Position numbers and translations under genes: made by a program. Positions 1 through 14,600 of a stretch of DNA of 64,000 bases are shown here, piece after piece. Source of the DNA: Sinohyriopsis cumingii (taxonomy: Eukaryota; Mollusca; Bivalvia; Unionida; Unionidae). The DNA lies in the NCBI GenBank assembly GCA_028554795.2, contig CM068827.1, positions 77,373,677-77,437,676 on the forward strand. Direction: 5' to 3'. The stretch's first letter is position 1; each line of letters opens with the position of its first letter. The notes beneath the pieces are model-generated. The model worked only from the letters and a program-made list of their open reading frames with translations. It made no database searches and had not been told where the DNA came from.

Positions 1-1805
1 AAATACAAGGATGTTGCTATTTCTGGTTGTTGGATCTCATTATTACACTTTCAGCCATCTAGTACTGTTATTTCTGTTTCATGTCGTCATCATTAACCTT
101 GACTGACAATGAATTTTCATTGCTGCAATGGTATGTCTGTCCTTAGAATTTGACATCATCCAGGGTTATACCTTACTCTGTAGTATACTGCTATATCTTA
201 TTACCACAATCTTTGCTTTATGCCTGTTTTAGAAATTGCAATGAAAGTCATTTAGTGAAATTGTTGATTGAAGCTATGAAATTTGTATTATTAGAATTGA
301 CAGTAATATGTAGTTTTGAAAAAGATTATTTAAATGATTTAATACAAATATAGGATTATTTTATTGCTGTGTTGTATTGAGCTGTATTGTAGTCTGTTGC
401 TCACAGCAAATAATTTTCCTCTAATCGAGGATTGCTTCAGTGGCCTAAGTGGTTAGAGCAAGTCATACCAAGGACTTTTAAAAATGGTACTAGCAGCTGC
501 CTTGCTTGATGTTCAACATTAAGCCGTTAGTGTTAGGACTGGTCAGCCTGGTGTCAGAATAATGTCACTGGATGGGACATGATGCTACATGTCTGTGACA
601 TGCTGCTGCAGTACTCAGACATGATTTATCTCCGATTTAAAGCAGAATTCCGCTTTTCTCCTGACTTAAATCCGATTTTTCTTGATATAGTCTGTTTTTT
701 TTTAAAATGTCTGATCCGGGTTTTTCCCGTTTTTTTAAACAGTCTGTTTGGGCCCATTCCGCAACAACCCTTGTAGCGTATTCGCTCTTTATATTAGTTA
801 GCCCACAACTCTTGTAAAGAGCTTTCTGATTGGTCAAAAGTTTAAATTCATCCAATGAATCTTCGTGAAAATGAAACTGATGGCAATGGAAAGAAGAAGC
901 ATGCTTACAAAAAGTGGCGTCCTGAGTTGTTGAGAGAGACCATGACATGAGAAGTTTAGATAAAGGTTTACAAAATGTATGGGAATGGCTGGAGCAAAAG
1001 GTCGATGGAAATTTAGTTGGTCAGTTTTTAAGAAAACTAAACGCTTGAGGACTGCATGTCGCTAACACAAGCTGGAGCTTGAAAGGAAAAAGGCTGTCGT
1101 TGAGAAGGAAAAGAAACGATTGTACATTGAGCCAACAAAGTCATAGTTGAGAAAAAGAAAGACTAAAGAAATCTTTGATAAAGCCTCAAAAAGAGCTCGA
1201 CTGGCATATCAACAGGTTATGTCCAGTTGACAAAAAGACAAGTGAATATGTGGGATTATTTGTATATAGGTGATGTACTTGGGTGTTTATTTTACAGATT
1301 TGTTATGAAAAGAGAAAAGTGTAATATGTTGGCAGTAAAAAATGCCTAATTATTGACTTAATTACGATGTTAACACTGACATGCACATGAAATAACTTAA
1401 GCATCAATAGTATTGGAAAACAAATTCATGTGACAATAAATATTGTGAAATTATTCAAGTTGAAAATTTTTGGTAAGTTTGTTAGTTTTTCAGATGATTA
1501 TTTTGTTATATATTATGATCATAAGTTGCACCAGGAGCAGCTTTTCATGAGTGTAAAATGCATTTTGACCTGGACCCCCTGATCGGGGGTGCTGCCGCTC
1601 AAAACCCCGTTGGGGGAGGACCCCAAAACCTCCCTTCAGATTTTCAGCTTTTTTTGTATGGAAGACCAAAATCATGTCTGAGTACTAAACATAGCTATTA
1701 TTATGACTGAAAATTGTTAAAGCTACATTAAAAATCCAAATAACACACACCCACCCATGTTTATGCCTCAGATATTTTTTATCTTTGTGCTGTTTTGCAT
1801 TTCAG
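1..1805 (+). other. Lamin intron (3' part) with repeat fragments
   Basis: No coding exon is visible. It holds a SINE fragment (434-583), an unclassified repeat-like stretch with clustered CCGATTTT/CCGGGTTTTTCC motifs (about 640-740) and a GC-rich patch at 1568-1625. Confidence 0.6.
434..583 (+). repeat. SINE fragment, internally deleted tRNA head
   Basis: An A-box-like stretch (TGGCCTAAGTGG) runs straight into the body that starts GTCATACCAAGGACTTT and continues AAAAATGGTACTAGCAGC. The same body follows a full tRNA-like head at 58299-58438. The B box is missing here, so the head is deleted. It resembles tRNA-derived SINEs known from molluscs; the family name is not certain. Confidence 0.65.
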
Positions 1806-1976
1806 GAGTTAAATGAGACCCGTACTCGAACTACGATGGAGATAGAGGAGGTTGATTCTCGTATTCACCAGGATTACGAGAACAAGGTCCAGGAAATGCT
1901 GCAGAACCTGAGGGCTGAGCATGAGGAGCAACTTAGGTTGGTGCGGGAGGAGGTTGAAATTCTGTACGAGGGCAAG
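1806..1976 (+). CDS. Lamin exon, rod segment (171 bp)
   Basis: Phase-0 exon of 57 codons between a ttcag acceptor and a gtatta donor. It encodes an acidic/basic heptad coiled coil starting ELNETRTRTT and ending EILYEGK, equivalent to vertebrate lamin exon 4. Confidence 0.93.
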
Positions 1977-4044
1977 GTATTAGATCAGTTTTGGTTGTTT
2001 TTTACTCCTTAATTAAATATAGTCTGTATTCAGTGTCATCAATATTAAAACAAATTTACCAGTGTTTTCCTTTGTAGGAAATGGCAGAAGCAACTAATGC
2101 AGACCTGCCAACACTTTCGATTTTGCCGTAAGTCATAGGAAAATGACCCTTAAAATTTGGACTTGTGGAATAAAAGGAAAATATATGGAAATGTGATTGT
2201 TGTTGTAGAATCAAGATAATTGGGTCATCTGTGTTTGATTTGGATTGAGGGTTACATATTAGCTTTAGTGGAATTAGAGAACCAGACTAACTTTATTGTA
2301 GTACCTAAGACACTTTAAACTGCACATATTTTCCCATACAGAGTGCATACATACCAACCATTACCCTTTTTGGTGTAATCATTATGCTTTTTTCAGCACA
2401 TTTATCACGAGACTGCATATGGATTATGATTTTTTGCCATTTATAATAATAATCACACTTATTCCTCTCGCAGGGTTGGCATTTATGAAAGAGTTTGCAT
2501 GATCAAATGGCAGATTATAAAATTTTTAAAAATATCACCCAGCTACCGATAGACCTTAAAGACCAAAAGATAAAAAAGGTTTTAATAGTCAGTACAGAGG
2601 AATAAAAAGGAATATTAAAATTGTTCTGAATAAAAGTAGGAACAGAGACAGTTATTAGACATAAATTGTGCAGAAAATGTTTCCAAGAATAGTGTGAAGA
2701 TAAGAGATAGCAACAAGCTACTGAACTGCTTAGGGTTTGCAATTGAAGGTCTATTTTTACTTTACAAACTTTTCAGATGAACATAATGTTTACTGTCGAT
2801 GCATCAGTTTGGAATACCGAACTTTTAAAATACACATTTTCCAACTTGACAGCAGCAGTACATGATATTTTGTTGCACCTTACTGAAAACTGATCAGATT
2901 TATGGAGACAGATCAGCTGCACTACTGAGATAAACTTTTTAGGGTTGGCAGGTCTGCTGTTTTCCAGGGACTTGTCTTGTGATGATGTTCCAGCTGAGAA
3001 GATTTTAGACTTTGTGAAAGAGTGCAGTCTATACCAAAAATCCGACTTTTTATGTTAGGGATTTTACCCTTTTGTTTAAGATGCCTAAATTTGCTATATG
3101 GCTAGTATTGTGCTGGTGTTTTATTCAGCGCTATACAGAAATTGTGAGTATTGAAATTGTTATATCTTTAATCTGCTGAAAGACATGATGAAACTGCGGC
3201 ATTGATGAAATGTGACCTGGTACTCTTGATTTATATTGCTAGTCGTATACTGATTGTAATAAAAATACAAAAATGAAACAACACAACATTTTCGATAATT
3301 GTGTATTCCAAGAGAAACTTGTGTTTAAGTTGTGTGACGTGTCTATCACGGTTTTTTATATCCTGTAATAGGAAGTGTTTACTTTCTATTAGATGCAGAT
3401 ATATATTGCTATAGAATTCTTCATATTTAAAGGTTTGAAAGAAAACAAAACTAATTTATGTTCATTATGTCGTTCACACTTAGCAGCATAATGCAGATCA
3501 GCAAAAAAAAGTTAGAACTTTTATTCTGTACATTGAATTGACTTTACATGCCAATTTATATGAATATAATCAAACTTGTTTCGTGTGATACATTTTGTGT
3601 TTTTTACATGATCATCTTTTCTGCCTTCGATGTTTTGGAGAGTCTAGAAAATAAAAACCTGTTTAGATTTAGAAAATGCATGTTTATAATCTAAAATGTT
3701 CTTTAATTCCATTCATTAATGGTCATATGTGAACCTTGAAAAACTTAACTTCATCCTGGAAAAACCCTGGAAATTTATATTTAGAAAAGCGTGGGAACCA
3801 TGAACATAACATGCATTTGGAGGTACACATAATTAAGATTAGCATTTTCTCCCATTTGATACAGATACGTCTAAAGCTACAAGACCCTTGCTACTTTGGA
3901 TTTGGCATTATTGAAAGCATGGCCTGACACAAAATTCAGTGGACATTTAAAGCGAACCTTGAATGTTCAGTCTTTTCCCATCTCATGCCCAGTTGATTAA
4001 GATCAAGTGTACTGCATATGTGTTTGTGTGTGTGTGTGTATATG

Positions 4045-4105
<61 letters not shown>

Positions 4106-5595
4106 TGTACATGGCAAGTTGCCTGCTATGGCAGGGGAAGTAATCTATGATGGTGACAGAAACTTTTGAAACATTAAACGGTTGTTTTCATATCATTAGC
4201 AATCAACAGAATCAGAGATATTGTGATATAAAGCATCCAGATTACTTGGGTAATTATTAAGCAGATGACATTAAGGCAATTTTAGATGCACTTAGGCCTC
4301 CTGTTTCTTTACTTGTTTGCACTGAAAGTCTTCCAGTGCAAACCTTGCAAACAAAAAGTTTGCCATGGATTCATGGTGATTTTTACTTGCATTTCGTTTG
4401 TGTAATATTATTAGCATGATTCAGTAGAAAGCAGTGTTTTTTAATTTAAATTATTTTTGTTATCTTGGTAGATTCTAAGATGGTCTGGACATAAACCCTT
4501 TTTTTGTGTGTGTGGGGCATGTGTTTTATACACAGCATGGTTCATTTTATACAATTACATCTCATTAACTTTGCTTTTACAGGTGAATGAGCTCCAGGGA
4601 TCACTGGATCGCAGTATGTCACTTGGGAGCACAGCAAAAGATGAGTTGGTAATCACAAGACGCAGAGTAGATGAATTGGGCTCAGAAGTTACCAAGCTGA
4701 AGGCACAGGTAAGGTTATGAGCTTATGGTGTTCTTTGATTACACAACTTGGCATGAAAATAGATAAAATCAGATATGTTTTATGTTTTTTTTTAAAAACT
4801 CTTTTGACCATAATTGACCATCTGCTCTGCATCATCAGTTTGTGTTTTCTGTTAATATCTGGTATTTAAAACTAGTTCTCAAAGACTACTTGACCAGTGT
4901 GCATACGTTGTACAGATAGTATTCTGATGGCGTGACCTTTCCGATTCGTTCATTGGATGTCAATCTGTTATCCAATATTGTCACCATTTCTGATAACTGA
5001 AATAACTTCTGAAGAATTACTGAAGAGAATGTCATCCTTAATTGATGGGAAGCAGCGGGGGGGGGGCTTTCAAATTTAGCCGCCGATACTGAAAAAACCC
5101 TTAAAAATGACTTGTATTCATAAACTGCTCAATAGAATTTGATTCAGTTTGACAGAATTAAATTTCAGTTTGTATAAATGAGGTTGATCCACAATCACCT
5201 ATGGCAACCATTACTAAAATATAAATCTTTTTTAAAAGGTTCCTCAAGAACCATTTGACAGTGTCCTTGCATAAAGGCTTTTTCTGTTCTGTACAGATGT
5301 TGACAGTTTGCTAATAGATAATGGCCATTGTTTCTATAAATAGAAGCATAAAACCCAACTTGAAATGACTTCGCTCACCAGAATTTTACAGATCATATGC
5401 ATGGCTACTATTACTGAAATTTGAAAAGCCACTAAATGGCTTCTCAGAAATCATACAATTGATAATATCTTGGCATGAAGAGATTTTAAAGTGATGCCAG
5501 TATGGTATCTAAAAGCCTGCTGCTACTCAAAATAGAAAAATAATTGTGATAACTTTAAAAGAACATAATTCAACTTTTAGCATCTTAGCTTGAAG

Positions 5596-5676
<81 letters not shown>

Positions 5677-8600
5677 CTTGCTGAACCACCATCACATATG
5701 GCTACTATACTTTTAAGAGAACAACGGTTAAGACAGCTTGATCTTGAAAGAACTGCTTAACATAATTCGGTCTACTTTGAGAGAGATGTCCTAGCATAGA
5801 GTCTTTTTATTGTGCCATCAGACATGTATAAAGATAACTTGAAACTACTTATTATATCATACAATAAACAGTATTGAGATTTCTTGGCTAGCTGCTCTTG
5901 CATTTGGCTGTTATGTCCATCTGGTTTGTGGTCTTAGGCCCACTTACACCTTGTTTTATCGTATATCCATTTATTGTGTTGTTGGCTTTGACACCGCTTT
6001 CATTTAGTCAGTTGTGAATTGGCGATAAAATATGGGTGCCGTTACTAAATGAAGAAGAAACCAACTAAACTTCTCAAGAACTTGTCGATAAGATCAGACG
6101 AATTCAGAGAAAGAATTGTGGCATGAAGCACCTTCAAAATTTGTTCAGATTATAGCAGACTGCATCAGATGTGGCCATTTTTACTCACAGTGGACAAACG
6201 TCTGAGGAACTGCTAAACAGAATTGGATCATATTTGAAAGAGAGCACCTGGGCATGTAACTCGTATATTTGTTCAAACAATGATGATCTACCATCAAATG
6301 TAGTCAACATTACTAAAAATGATAATGCTTTTAAATGAATTCTCAAGATCTTCTTACAAAATTGAACCAAATTTGACAGAAAACATCTTGAAATATTTGG
6401 CTTTGAATTTTTACAAATGGTGTTGTTCTGCCATCAAGTAGAACTTTTATGACAAGAAAAATGCTATACTTACCAATTTTCCTGTTTACATATGGTTCAA
6501 TTACAGTGAGTTTCCTAATAATATTTCTAGCTAAGATATTGATTGAGGAATAAACGACTTGCATCCATAAAACAAATACTGCACACATAATCCAGTTGAA
6601 AACTGGGACTTTTATGTGTTCAGATGAAGGGGGATCTAATATAAAAAAATTTAATCATGAAAAGTTGTCTTAAATGAAAAAAAATACATTTCTTTTTTAC
6701 ATTGTCCAATTAGCATAAGTTCATAAAAGTATTAAACGATAGGGTTATTATGTAATTACATGTTTATCATTGATACCCAAAACAACTACTTAAAGGAAAT
6801 CAACAGGAACAGGTATAGCATGTCCATTGATAAGAAGAAAAAGAAAGATTCAGACAAATGGAATTCTTTTCAATAATGATTGATTCTGTTTTCCCCTTTT
6901 GGGGGAAACTGGAAAGTTTCACCAGAATATCTCAGGATGTCACAAGATAGAACTGTTGGGTTATGGTTTCTTAAAAGACAATTTCTTAGTTCTGAAGTAT
7001 TGTCACATGTGGTTTCCTAATGCAAATCATCTTGTTTACACATTAAAACTATTAACTTGAAGTGAACTATGTTGGCCAATTTGTTTAAAAATTTACTTCT
7101 TGTTTACAACACTTTTTCATTTGCAACATCTTTCAAATTTTATATCAAAGTGAAAACAGCTTAAATACAGCATGTTGCAGATTTCATACAGTTTACCTTA
7201 TTTCCCAGAATGCTGCCTATGAGGCACGTATCCGTGACTTAGAGGGACAGCTAGAGAGCGATCGAGAGATGTTTGAGAACCAGATAACACTAAAGGATCA
7301 GGAAATTGAGGAATTGCGTAAACTGTTGGATGAGCAAACCAGGGAATATGCAGACCTGCTTGATGTCAAGATAAGACTGGACAATGAGATTGAGGCCTAC
7401 AGGAGGCTGCTAGAGGGAGAGGAGGCCAGGTATTCTAAAGAATGGACTGTTTATCAAAGTCAAATTAAGCTTTCCAATATGGACACTATGTTGTCCATCT
7501 GAAAATCTTGTCCTCCTGTTGATGTGGGAATTTCTCCAGAAGACTTTTTACGAATGAATGTAAATAGTGCCGGTCTCTCTGCCAGTATGGGCACCATGCC
7601 GTCATTCTAATAAACTTGTCTCAGGATGGATGTCATATTGACATGGAGGCTTCATCAAAAGACATATAAATTATTTGCTGAATTGTTAAAAATTTTTTTT
7701 ACAAATTCCATCAGTAGTTTTCATTGATGGATTTAAATATTGGACATGACAGATGTGTTCTCTGGGATGAACTAAGTTGTATAAACATGATCAGTAGATT
7801 AATCAGGGAGACATTTTTTTTTCTTCCGACCATGAAATGTCCTTGAATTTCGCAAATATTGATGAAAGTCTAGAAAAACTCTGGGGTATTCTGCCACCAC
7901 TTGATGCCCGAAACAGTCACATAATTGAGTCATAACTAAACTAATCGCGAGTTAAATTTATCAAGTTCTAACCAAAGTATTTGAAGGGTACAGAATGGAT
8001 CTTTTGGGTGCTTGCAGTAAACATATGCTGAGTCAATCCAAACACTCATTGGATTAGATTTGTCTAGTAGACTTTTATTTTCACAGTCAGCTCGATATCT
8101 GTATCTTTCCTTATATGGAAGGTATGAAAACCAGGCTAACATCATAAGAGGTCATTGTGGTGGCAAAGTATAGCCACTTACCGGATATCCTAGCAAACTT
8201 AAACGTTAAATCGAGTCATACATGCATGAATTTGATATGAAAATTACTTATTTTCTTAGAAATTGCGAGTATTAAAATCATTATGTCTTTAATCTGCTGA
8301 AAAACAAGATAAAACTACGGCGGTGATGAAATGTGACCTGGTATTTGCATTGCTAGTCTCATGAGTACCCAAATTTCTCAACCCACATTTTCAAATATTG
8401 TAGAGAAAAAAATTGAAAAAAAACACTAAAGTCGTATACTGGTTGTAATAAAAATACAAAATTGAAAGAACACAAAATTCTCCATATTTATTCAGATAAC
8501 AACTTCTGGAGTTTTGTTGTAACACGTGATTACCACGTTGACATGTGCTGTCTGCTTGATGAATCAGACTGGCCAAATTGCTGCAACAGTGACAAGCTTG

Positions 8601-11600
8601 TCATTGTTCTCCAATAAATATATTGAGAATTATATGTTCTTTCTGGATTTTACAAAAATTTATCTGACTTTCATTTAATACAATTGAATTTCTGTGCAAC
8701 ATCAAAAAGGAGTGTGTTGTTGATATTGCGTGACTATTGGACTTCACCAGTGGCATCATTTGAGATTTATGAAGTTGTGTGACTAGTAAATGGTGAGTAC
8801 CGGGTTTAGGTTTCATCTATGCTATTGTTTTGTCTAGTCTGTCAGCAAAATAAAGACATAATTATTTTAATAGTTGCCATTTCGGAGAAAATAAATCATT
8901 TTCCTATCGATTTCAGGCAGATATGAGTTGATATAACATAAGTTTAAGTTTGCTAGGCTCGCTGGTAATCGACTTCCATATGCCACTTCCACATGGCGGT
9001 GGCAATTTCCAATTTTCGATATGCAATTGCAGTGACCCCACACCCCAACATAAATGTCCAAATGTGAAAAATGGGAAGAGAATATTTGGAGGAAATCCAG
9101 ATTAGAAAACAGACTGCTATTTGTTTTAAGCCAAATTTGTTGTCCAAAATGTTGAATTTCAAAGCTGAAATGAGAAATTGTTTTCCCTTGTATTATATAT
9201 TAAAAACCGATATGAGCCCTTGGGACTGGTTTAATGAATTACAAGAAGACGAGTTGATTTTACAGAAAATTCAGTCCTTGTTTATACAACAAAATATAAT
9301 TTATTTTGAAGGTCTTTTGTCACTTAGCACTTTAGCAAGTGAGGAAAGAGGTAAATGATAGTTGTACACTGTTGTTAAGTCACATATTAACCTTTACCAT
9401 TTTATTGTGACGTCTTTAGGTTAAACCTGTCTCAAGAAAGCACAGACTCGAGTACACCCAAGAAAGGTTCAGCACGTGGACAGAAAAGGAAACGTGTTAC
9501 GATGACTGAATCTGTCGAGACCTTTACTGAAGGAAAGTCTGGCAGTGACTTTGCTTCTGAGGCACAAGCCAGTGGTACTGTTGAAGTTTATGAGACTGAT
9601 CCAGAGGGCAAATTCATCAAACTTCACAACACTGGTAAAGAGGTATGTGATAGATGTGCTTCATTATACATAAATTGTATTACCCATGCCAGCCATATGC
9701 TGGTACAGTGTTGCTGAGTGTGGTTGAATAACGTTAGCTAATTCAGTTAAGGCACTTTTTGTGTTGCACTCTCTCTATGAAGTTAAAGGGCAAAATTGCA
9801 CACAACGTCATATGCACAACATTGGGGGTTTACCTAACTATATTGTAGCTTGAAATTTAATGTTGGACTAAAAAGACCTAGGCTGGTAACCAGGGCCAAC
9901 ATAAGTTATGTGTGAGCGGCGGCTTGCACAGGTAGCTGTTTTCAGAGGGGTGCAAATATCAGGCAAGGGAGCTAATATGAAAGAAAACCTTTGTATTTCT
10001 TCAATGAAAATCTTTTTACTTGGTCATAACTTGCATCAGTCTCTTGTGTGCTTATCAACCAGTATTTTAATGTGATGGGACGGGGCAAATGTCTGTTTTG
10101 CGCTGGGCACTCTATTGCCTCATGCCTGTCCTGCTTGTAATATATTGATATTGCACGGTGCAGAAACATTTAGATCGGGAGCAATCACAAGGTAGCAGCA
10201 TATACCTGACTTAACTACACTTGCGGCAACCTGATGTCACACAGTGCAGAAGCATGTGAATCAGTGGCAATTACACCTGTAACATTACACAATACAGAAT
10301 CATTTAAAGCAGTGGCAATCAGATGGGCAGCAGCAGTTTAGCATAGAAATGACTTGACTACACTTGTGGCATCCTCATATCACACAGTGTAGAATCATGT
10401 AAATCAGTGGCAATTACACCTGTAACATTACACAGTGCAGAAGCATGTAAATCAGTGGCAATAGCACAGGCATGTGTGGAAAATGGATGTTATGTCGATG
10501 AAGTACCACACAAAATTTTGTTCCAACGTATTTTTTGCACATACCACGGTATACTGTAATTATATTAAAGACCAGCATTTCACTGTTCTGTGGCAGGGGC
10601 CTGATACTATTTTGTTTATTTTACAGTTTGGGAGAAATTATTGATTAAGATGAAAGAAAAGAAAATATTTACCTATTTGATAAAGATAGGAAGTATTGAT
10701 GCTGAAGTCTACAATTTTCTAGCAGCACTTTTGATATAATAAGCAGGGAAACTTTGAGTGGGATGCCAACACCCATGCATTTTTATCAGAGTGAGCCAAT
10801 AACATAAAACTCAACAAACAAGAAAGTATATCATGGATCTGAAAAATTATGTAAAATTCATTCAGAAAATAAGCATGCTTTACAAAATCATAGGGAACAA
10901 TCAACCTGTGACAAAGTCCATACAATCAGCTTGCAGTGTAAAATGATTATGTACTCTTTGGAAAAAAAAATGAAGAAAATGTGACAATTATTGGATCTCA
11001 TTTGATTTAAGTATTGCTCATGGTGGGAGACGTGATTGCCTCTGTCATTTGGTACAACAAACCAAAAAATTATCTCCATTTGAGAGCCACTATGAAACCT
11101 TGAACCTCTTTAAGGTTTGGAAATGTGGTGGTGTCTGTAATTAAACTGGAAGTTATTAGGGCCAAATATACTTACTTGAATGTAATGTTGAATTTGCTGT
11201 CTCAGACCATACTTCTGAACTTTCAAATTCATGTTTTCCAAGGCAACAATAGCAGTAAATGGTATTTGTTGCCCCTTACTGAAAATTGCTCAGACTTGTG
11301 GAACAATATTGATTGGTATACATAGGTCTTTTGGGGGCTGACAGGACACTCTTGTTTATTAGACCTTGAAATATAATGCTCACTAAAATGAGGAATATGA
11401 ATACACTAGTGTGCTTTAAACTAAGTTGTAGAATGGAGCTAATAAATATTCTCATTGTATTTTCAGGATGTAGCTATTGGTGGCTGGTTGTTGGTCCATA
11501 CAGCTGATAGTCAGGAAACAACATACAAGTTCCATCATAACCTAATACTGAGAGCTGGTGAATATGTCACAGTAAGTTTTGTACTTTTTTCAGAGAACTT

Positions 11601-14600
11601 GTATAGAAACTCACAGAACATTAAAAATCAGTTTGTATTTGTGTAATAGCTGGCAGAACTATCTTAATAAGGAAACTAAGAAAAGATGCCTTTCTGTAGC
11701 ATCACAGGTTATGACTCCTTAGCTTTTGACCTTAATAATATTAATTCTGTATCCTGAAAATGTATTTTTTCTTCTAATGAAATGAATATTGGACCACTAG
11801 ATGATTAGTTCTTCAGGCAGTGCCTAAACTTTAGTAACAAGTCTTCATGCATTGCAGCGAAAAGAGATTTAAATATATCTGTCGCCAATTTATATAAGAT
11901 GTTTTTTGCTTGTGGTGAGGGGGATGAAATTACAGATTTTCTAAAACCCGTTTCATTGTCGGCAACATCCTTCTTAAATCTGGAGCTGTTTGAGATTAAG
12001 GGTAGACTTGTTTGTTATTTTCTAAAGTGTATTTTCATGTATATTACTTGATGACTATCTTAGAAAGACAAATTTTCATGTTTTTGTTGTTTGTTTTTTA
12101 ATGTGCTGTGTAACCATGGTTCTTTCAGATAAATTAGAAAACTTGACTTGTTGCTAAACTATTCCCTTGTTATAATTCTTTGCATGGGAGCACATCTTAA
12201 GTGAGATATCTTATATTGAGGTATGTGTCAAACGTAATGTTGTAATTTACGTAGAAACATTTTTGAAAAATGGTATTTAATGATGTTAAATCATATCCAC
12301 TCTGTATTTAGTACTCTGATGCTGGATCAGTGTGGCTTTGGTTTGCGAATGGTGGAATGTACGTATCAGTTAAGTGCCTATTCTGTGATGCATGATGGCT
12401 GAATTCATTATTTCATCATGACCAATTAGAAACCAAATGCACAAATCATGCATTGTATTTTCAAGCCCAATTTTTTTGTTTCTCATGAAATTCCACCTAT
12501 ATTCAGAAAGGTAGATGCCTAGATAATTGATTATTTTCTGCCATCAATTGCTGTATTTAATGGAAACATCCATGGAGGTGCAGGTTACAAATTGGTGTCG
12601 TAATATTCAGTTCTGTCTTGCCAGCATTAATGCTATTCCCAAGCATGACAGTATATTCTGTGGAAAACTGGACTACTTATTTTTTTCCTATTCAGGTATG
12701 GAGCTCAGGCGTGGGAGAGACCCACAACCCACCATCTAACCTGGTGATGAAGGGGGAGCAGAAGTGGTTCACAGGGGACCGCATGAAGACCGTTCTTAAA
12801 CAGGGAGACCAAGTAAGCACTCTTATTGCTTAATGAACGTACTAGTTTTTTTTAAATGTATGAAAGCTTCTGTGTTCGTCAAACATGATCCAACTTTGTC
12901 TAAATGAGTTACCAGGAGAAGAACTTGGAAGCCAAGTTAAATGCAGTAGCAGGCATTTCAGTTTGTAAAAAATACTAGCTTGAAGATTATTATTTTCTTT
13001 ATTTCATGTCAGTGGCATTGATTGTCCTTGGTTAAATTTCTCTTTTCAAACAATTTTTGTGACGTGTTGGCCCCTGTGTTCCAGGCACAAGAGTTGTTAG
13101 GCAGGTAAAATAACATAATGGACTGAATGCACAGCAGTTTTCCTGTTTGCAAGAAGTTGTGGAATTTATGTTTGTGTTACAGAAATAGCCTTGCAGTTTT
13201 TGAGGATTTTTGTTATGGTTGTAAGAAATGCCATTCATGAAATGCTTGAGAAATTTGAACAGCTTATCTGTCAGGGATTTACTTTTCTTTAATAATCCAC
13301 AACTTTATGATTGTTTCTTTTCTGTTTTTCTGTGACAAATTGTATGAACTATGCAATTCATCTTGCAAAAATGCCAACATGTGTTTCTCCATTTTCTTTT
13401 CTATTTTTTATAAAGAAAATCTAATTTCAAATCCAAATCCTTTTCTCTAATTTTTGTTATGTAAACTTGATGGAAAAGTGATGTTTTGAACAGAAAAATG
13501 TGGAAGTCATGGTGGACATCATATCTTGTGGAGGAAGAACCTTAGGAATCTGTTACCAATCATTCTCACATACACACATACCGATCCTGAGAGTTGAACT
13601 AGTAGGACAGAGTTGAGATGTCAGTGGTCTGTAAAGGGGAGTGCCTTTGACCACTCGGACACCTGAGGGCCCTCTGAATGAATCGTAGTCTATATACTTG
13701 GATTCACCTTTAAAAATGGCTGGCAAAGGAGCGCCACTGGGAAAGAAAGGATTTCTAGTCACAATCAACACTACTTGGACAAACACTCCATTATGCTTCC
13801 TGCTCTATCCAATTTGTGACTTCAAGAACATTATGAACTTTGCAAGCAGGAAAGTCTGATCAATTGAGACACACTTGAACAAATATACAGAGTGTGCAAG
13901 TGCATGTAAATAAATAGGTTGCAAAAAGTTGATAATTGTTTATGCAACACAGTATGATCTCAGTCATCAGAACAGAATTTATCTTAATAGAGTTTCTTGT
14001 TGAAAATAATCTGTTGTCACTGTTAAACTCGGCAAATAAGATTTTCCAAAACTCATTTCCCACTTCCATTTTAAGAAAACCAAGGTCACACCAAAACTAA
14101 TAGCAATAGAGAAATACGGTTCTTAAGAAATCATTTGTCCAGTGATTAAAACTTTTAAACTTTCTCTTTTGCATAGTGATGTCAAATCAATATATTTCTA
14201 TATTGCTTTTCCCCCTACTGAACATTACATGAAAATGAAATGATTGTTGTAATAAATTTTTTGAAAAACTAATTCTTTTGAGTATGAACATTGTATATTG
14301 AATAGCTTGTCGACAGTATGTTGCTTTTCTTTTCTCTTATGGGATGCCATCTGCAAGAAGATGACATTTAAGAGCCATTTCTGCTTAAGGAGGGGTTTTG
14401 CTCCCCAAGACTCCCACTTTGCCTTAGCAACCCTTGAATAAGGTATAGCCCCTGCACCACTCGAGTCTGTATTTTCCTTCAAGTGTGTTGACATCTCTAC
14501 ATTAGACCTACATTACATAGATGGCTTACACTTGAAGCTGTGAAGAAGCCTCTGAAGGTCAAGGTCACTGACATAAACGCCCAAAGGTCAAACAGTGAAG

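Larger units (their letters stand above)
1977..4582 (+). other. Lamin intron
   Basis: No gene seen. Contains the first copy of an intronic direct repeat (3137-3290) and a compound GT/TA/GA microsatellite (4024-4103). Confidence 0.7.

Noticed and set aside
1568..1625. GC-rich patch as a promoter or CpG island
   Set aside because: Under 60 bp inside an intron with inverted CCCC/GGGG runs; more likely a repeat fragment.
2079..2150. Possible exon after TTTGTAG starting EMAEATN
   Set aside because: The lamin rod is already continuous between the exons at 1806 and 4583; the frame drifts into non-coding sequence without a clear donor.
10150..10465. CRISPR-like spaced repeats
   Set aside because: Eukaryotic intron, diverged units, no constant repeat/spacer lengths, no cas genes.
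12311..12360. Possible extra lamin exon after TTTAG, open frame with VWLWF
   Set aside because: Not needed: the flanking exons join in phase and align with lamin tails; no conserved match and no convincing donor.
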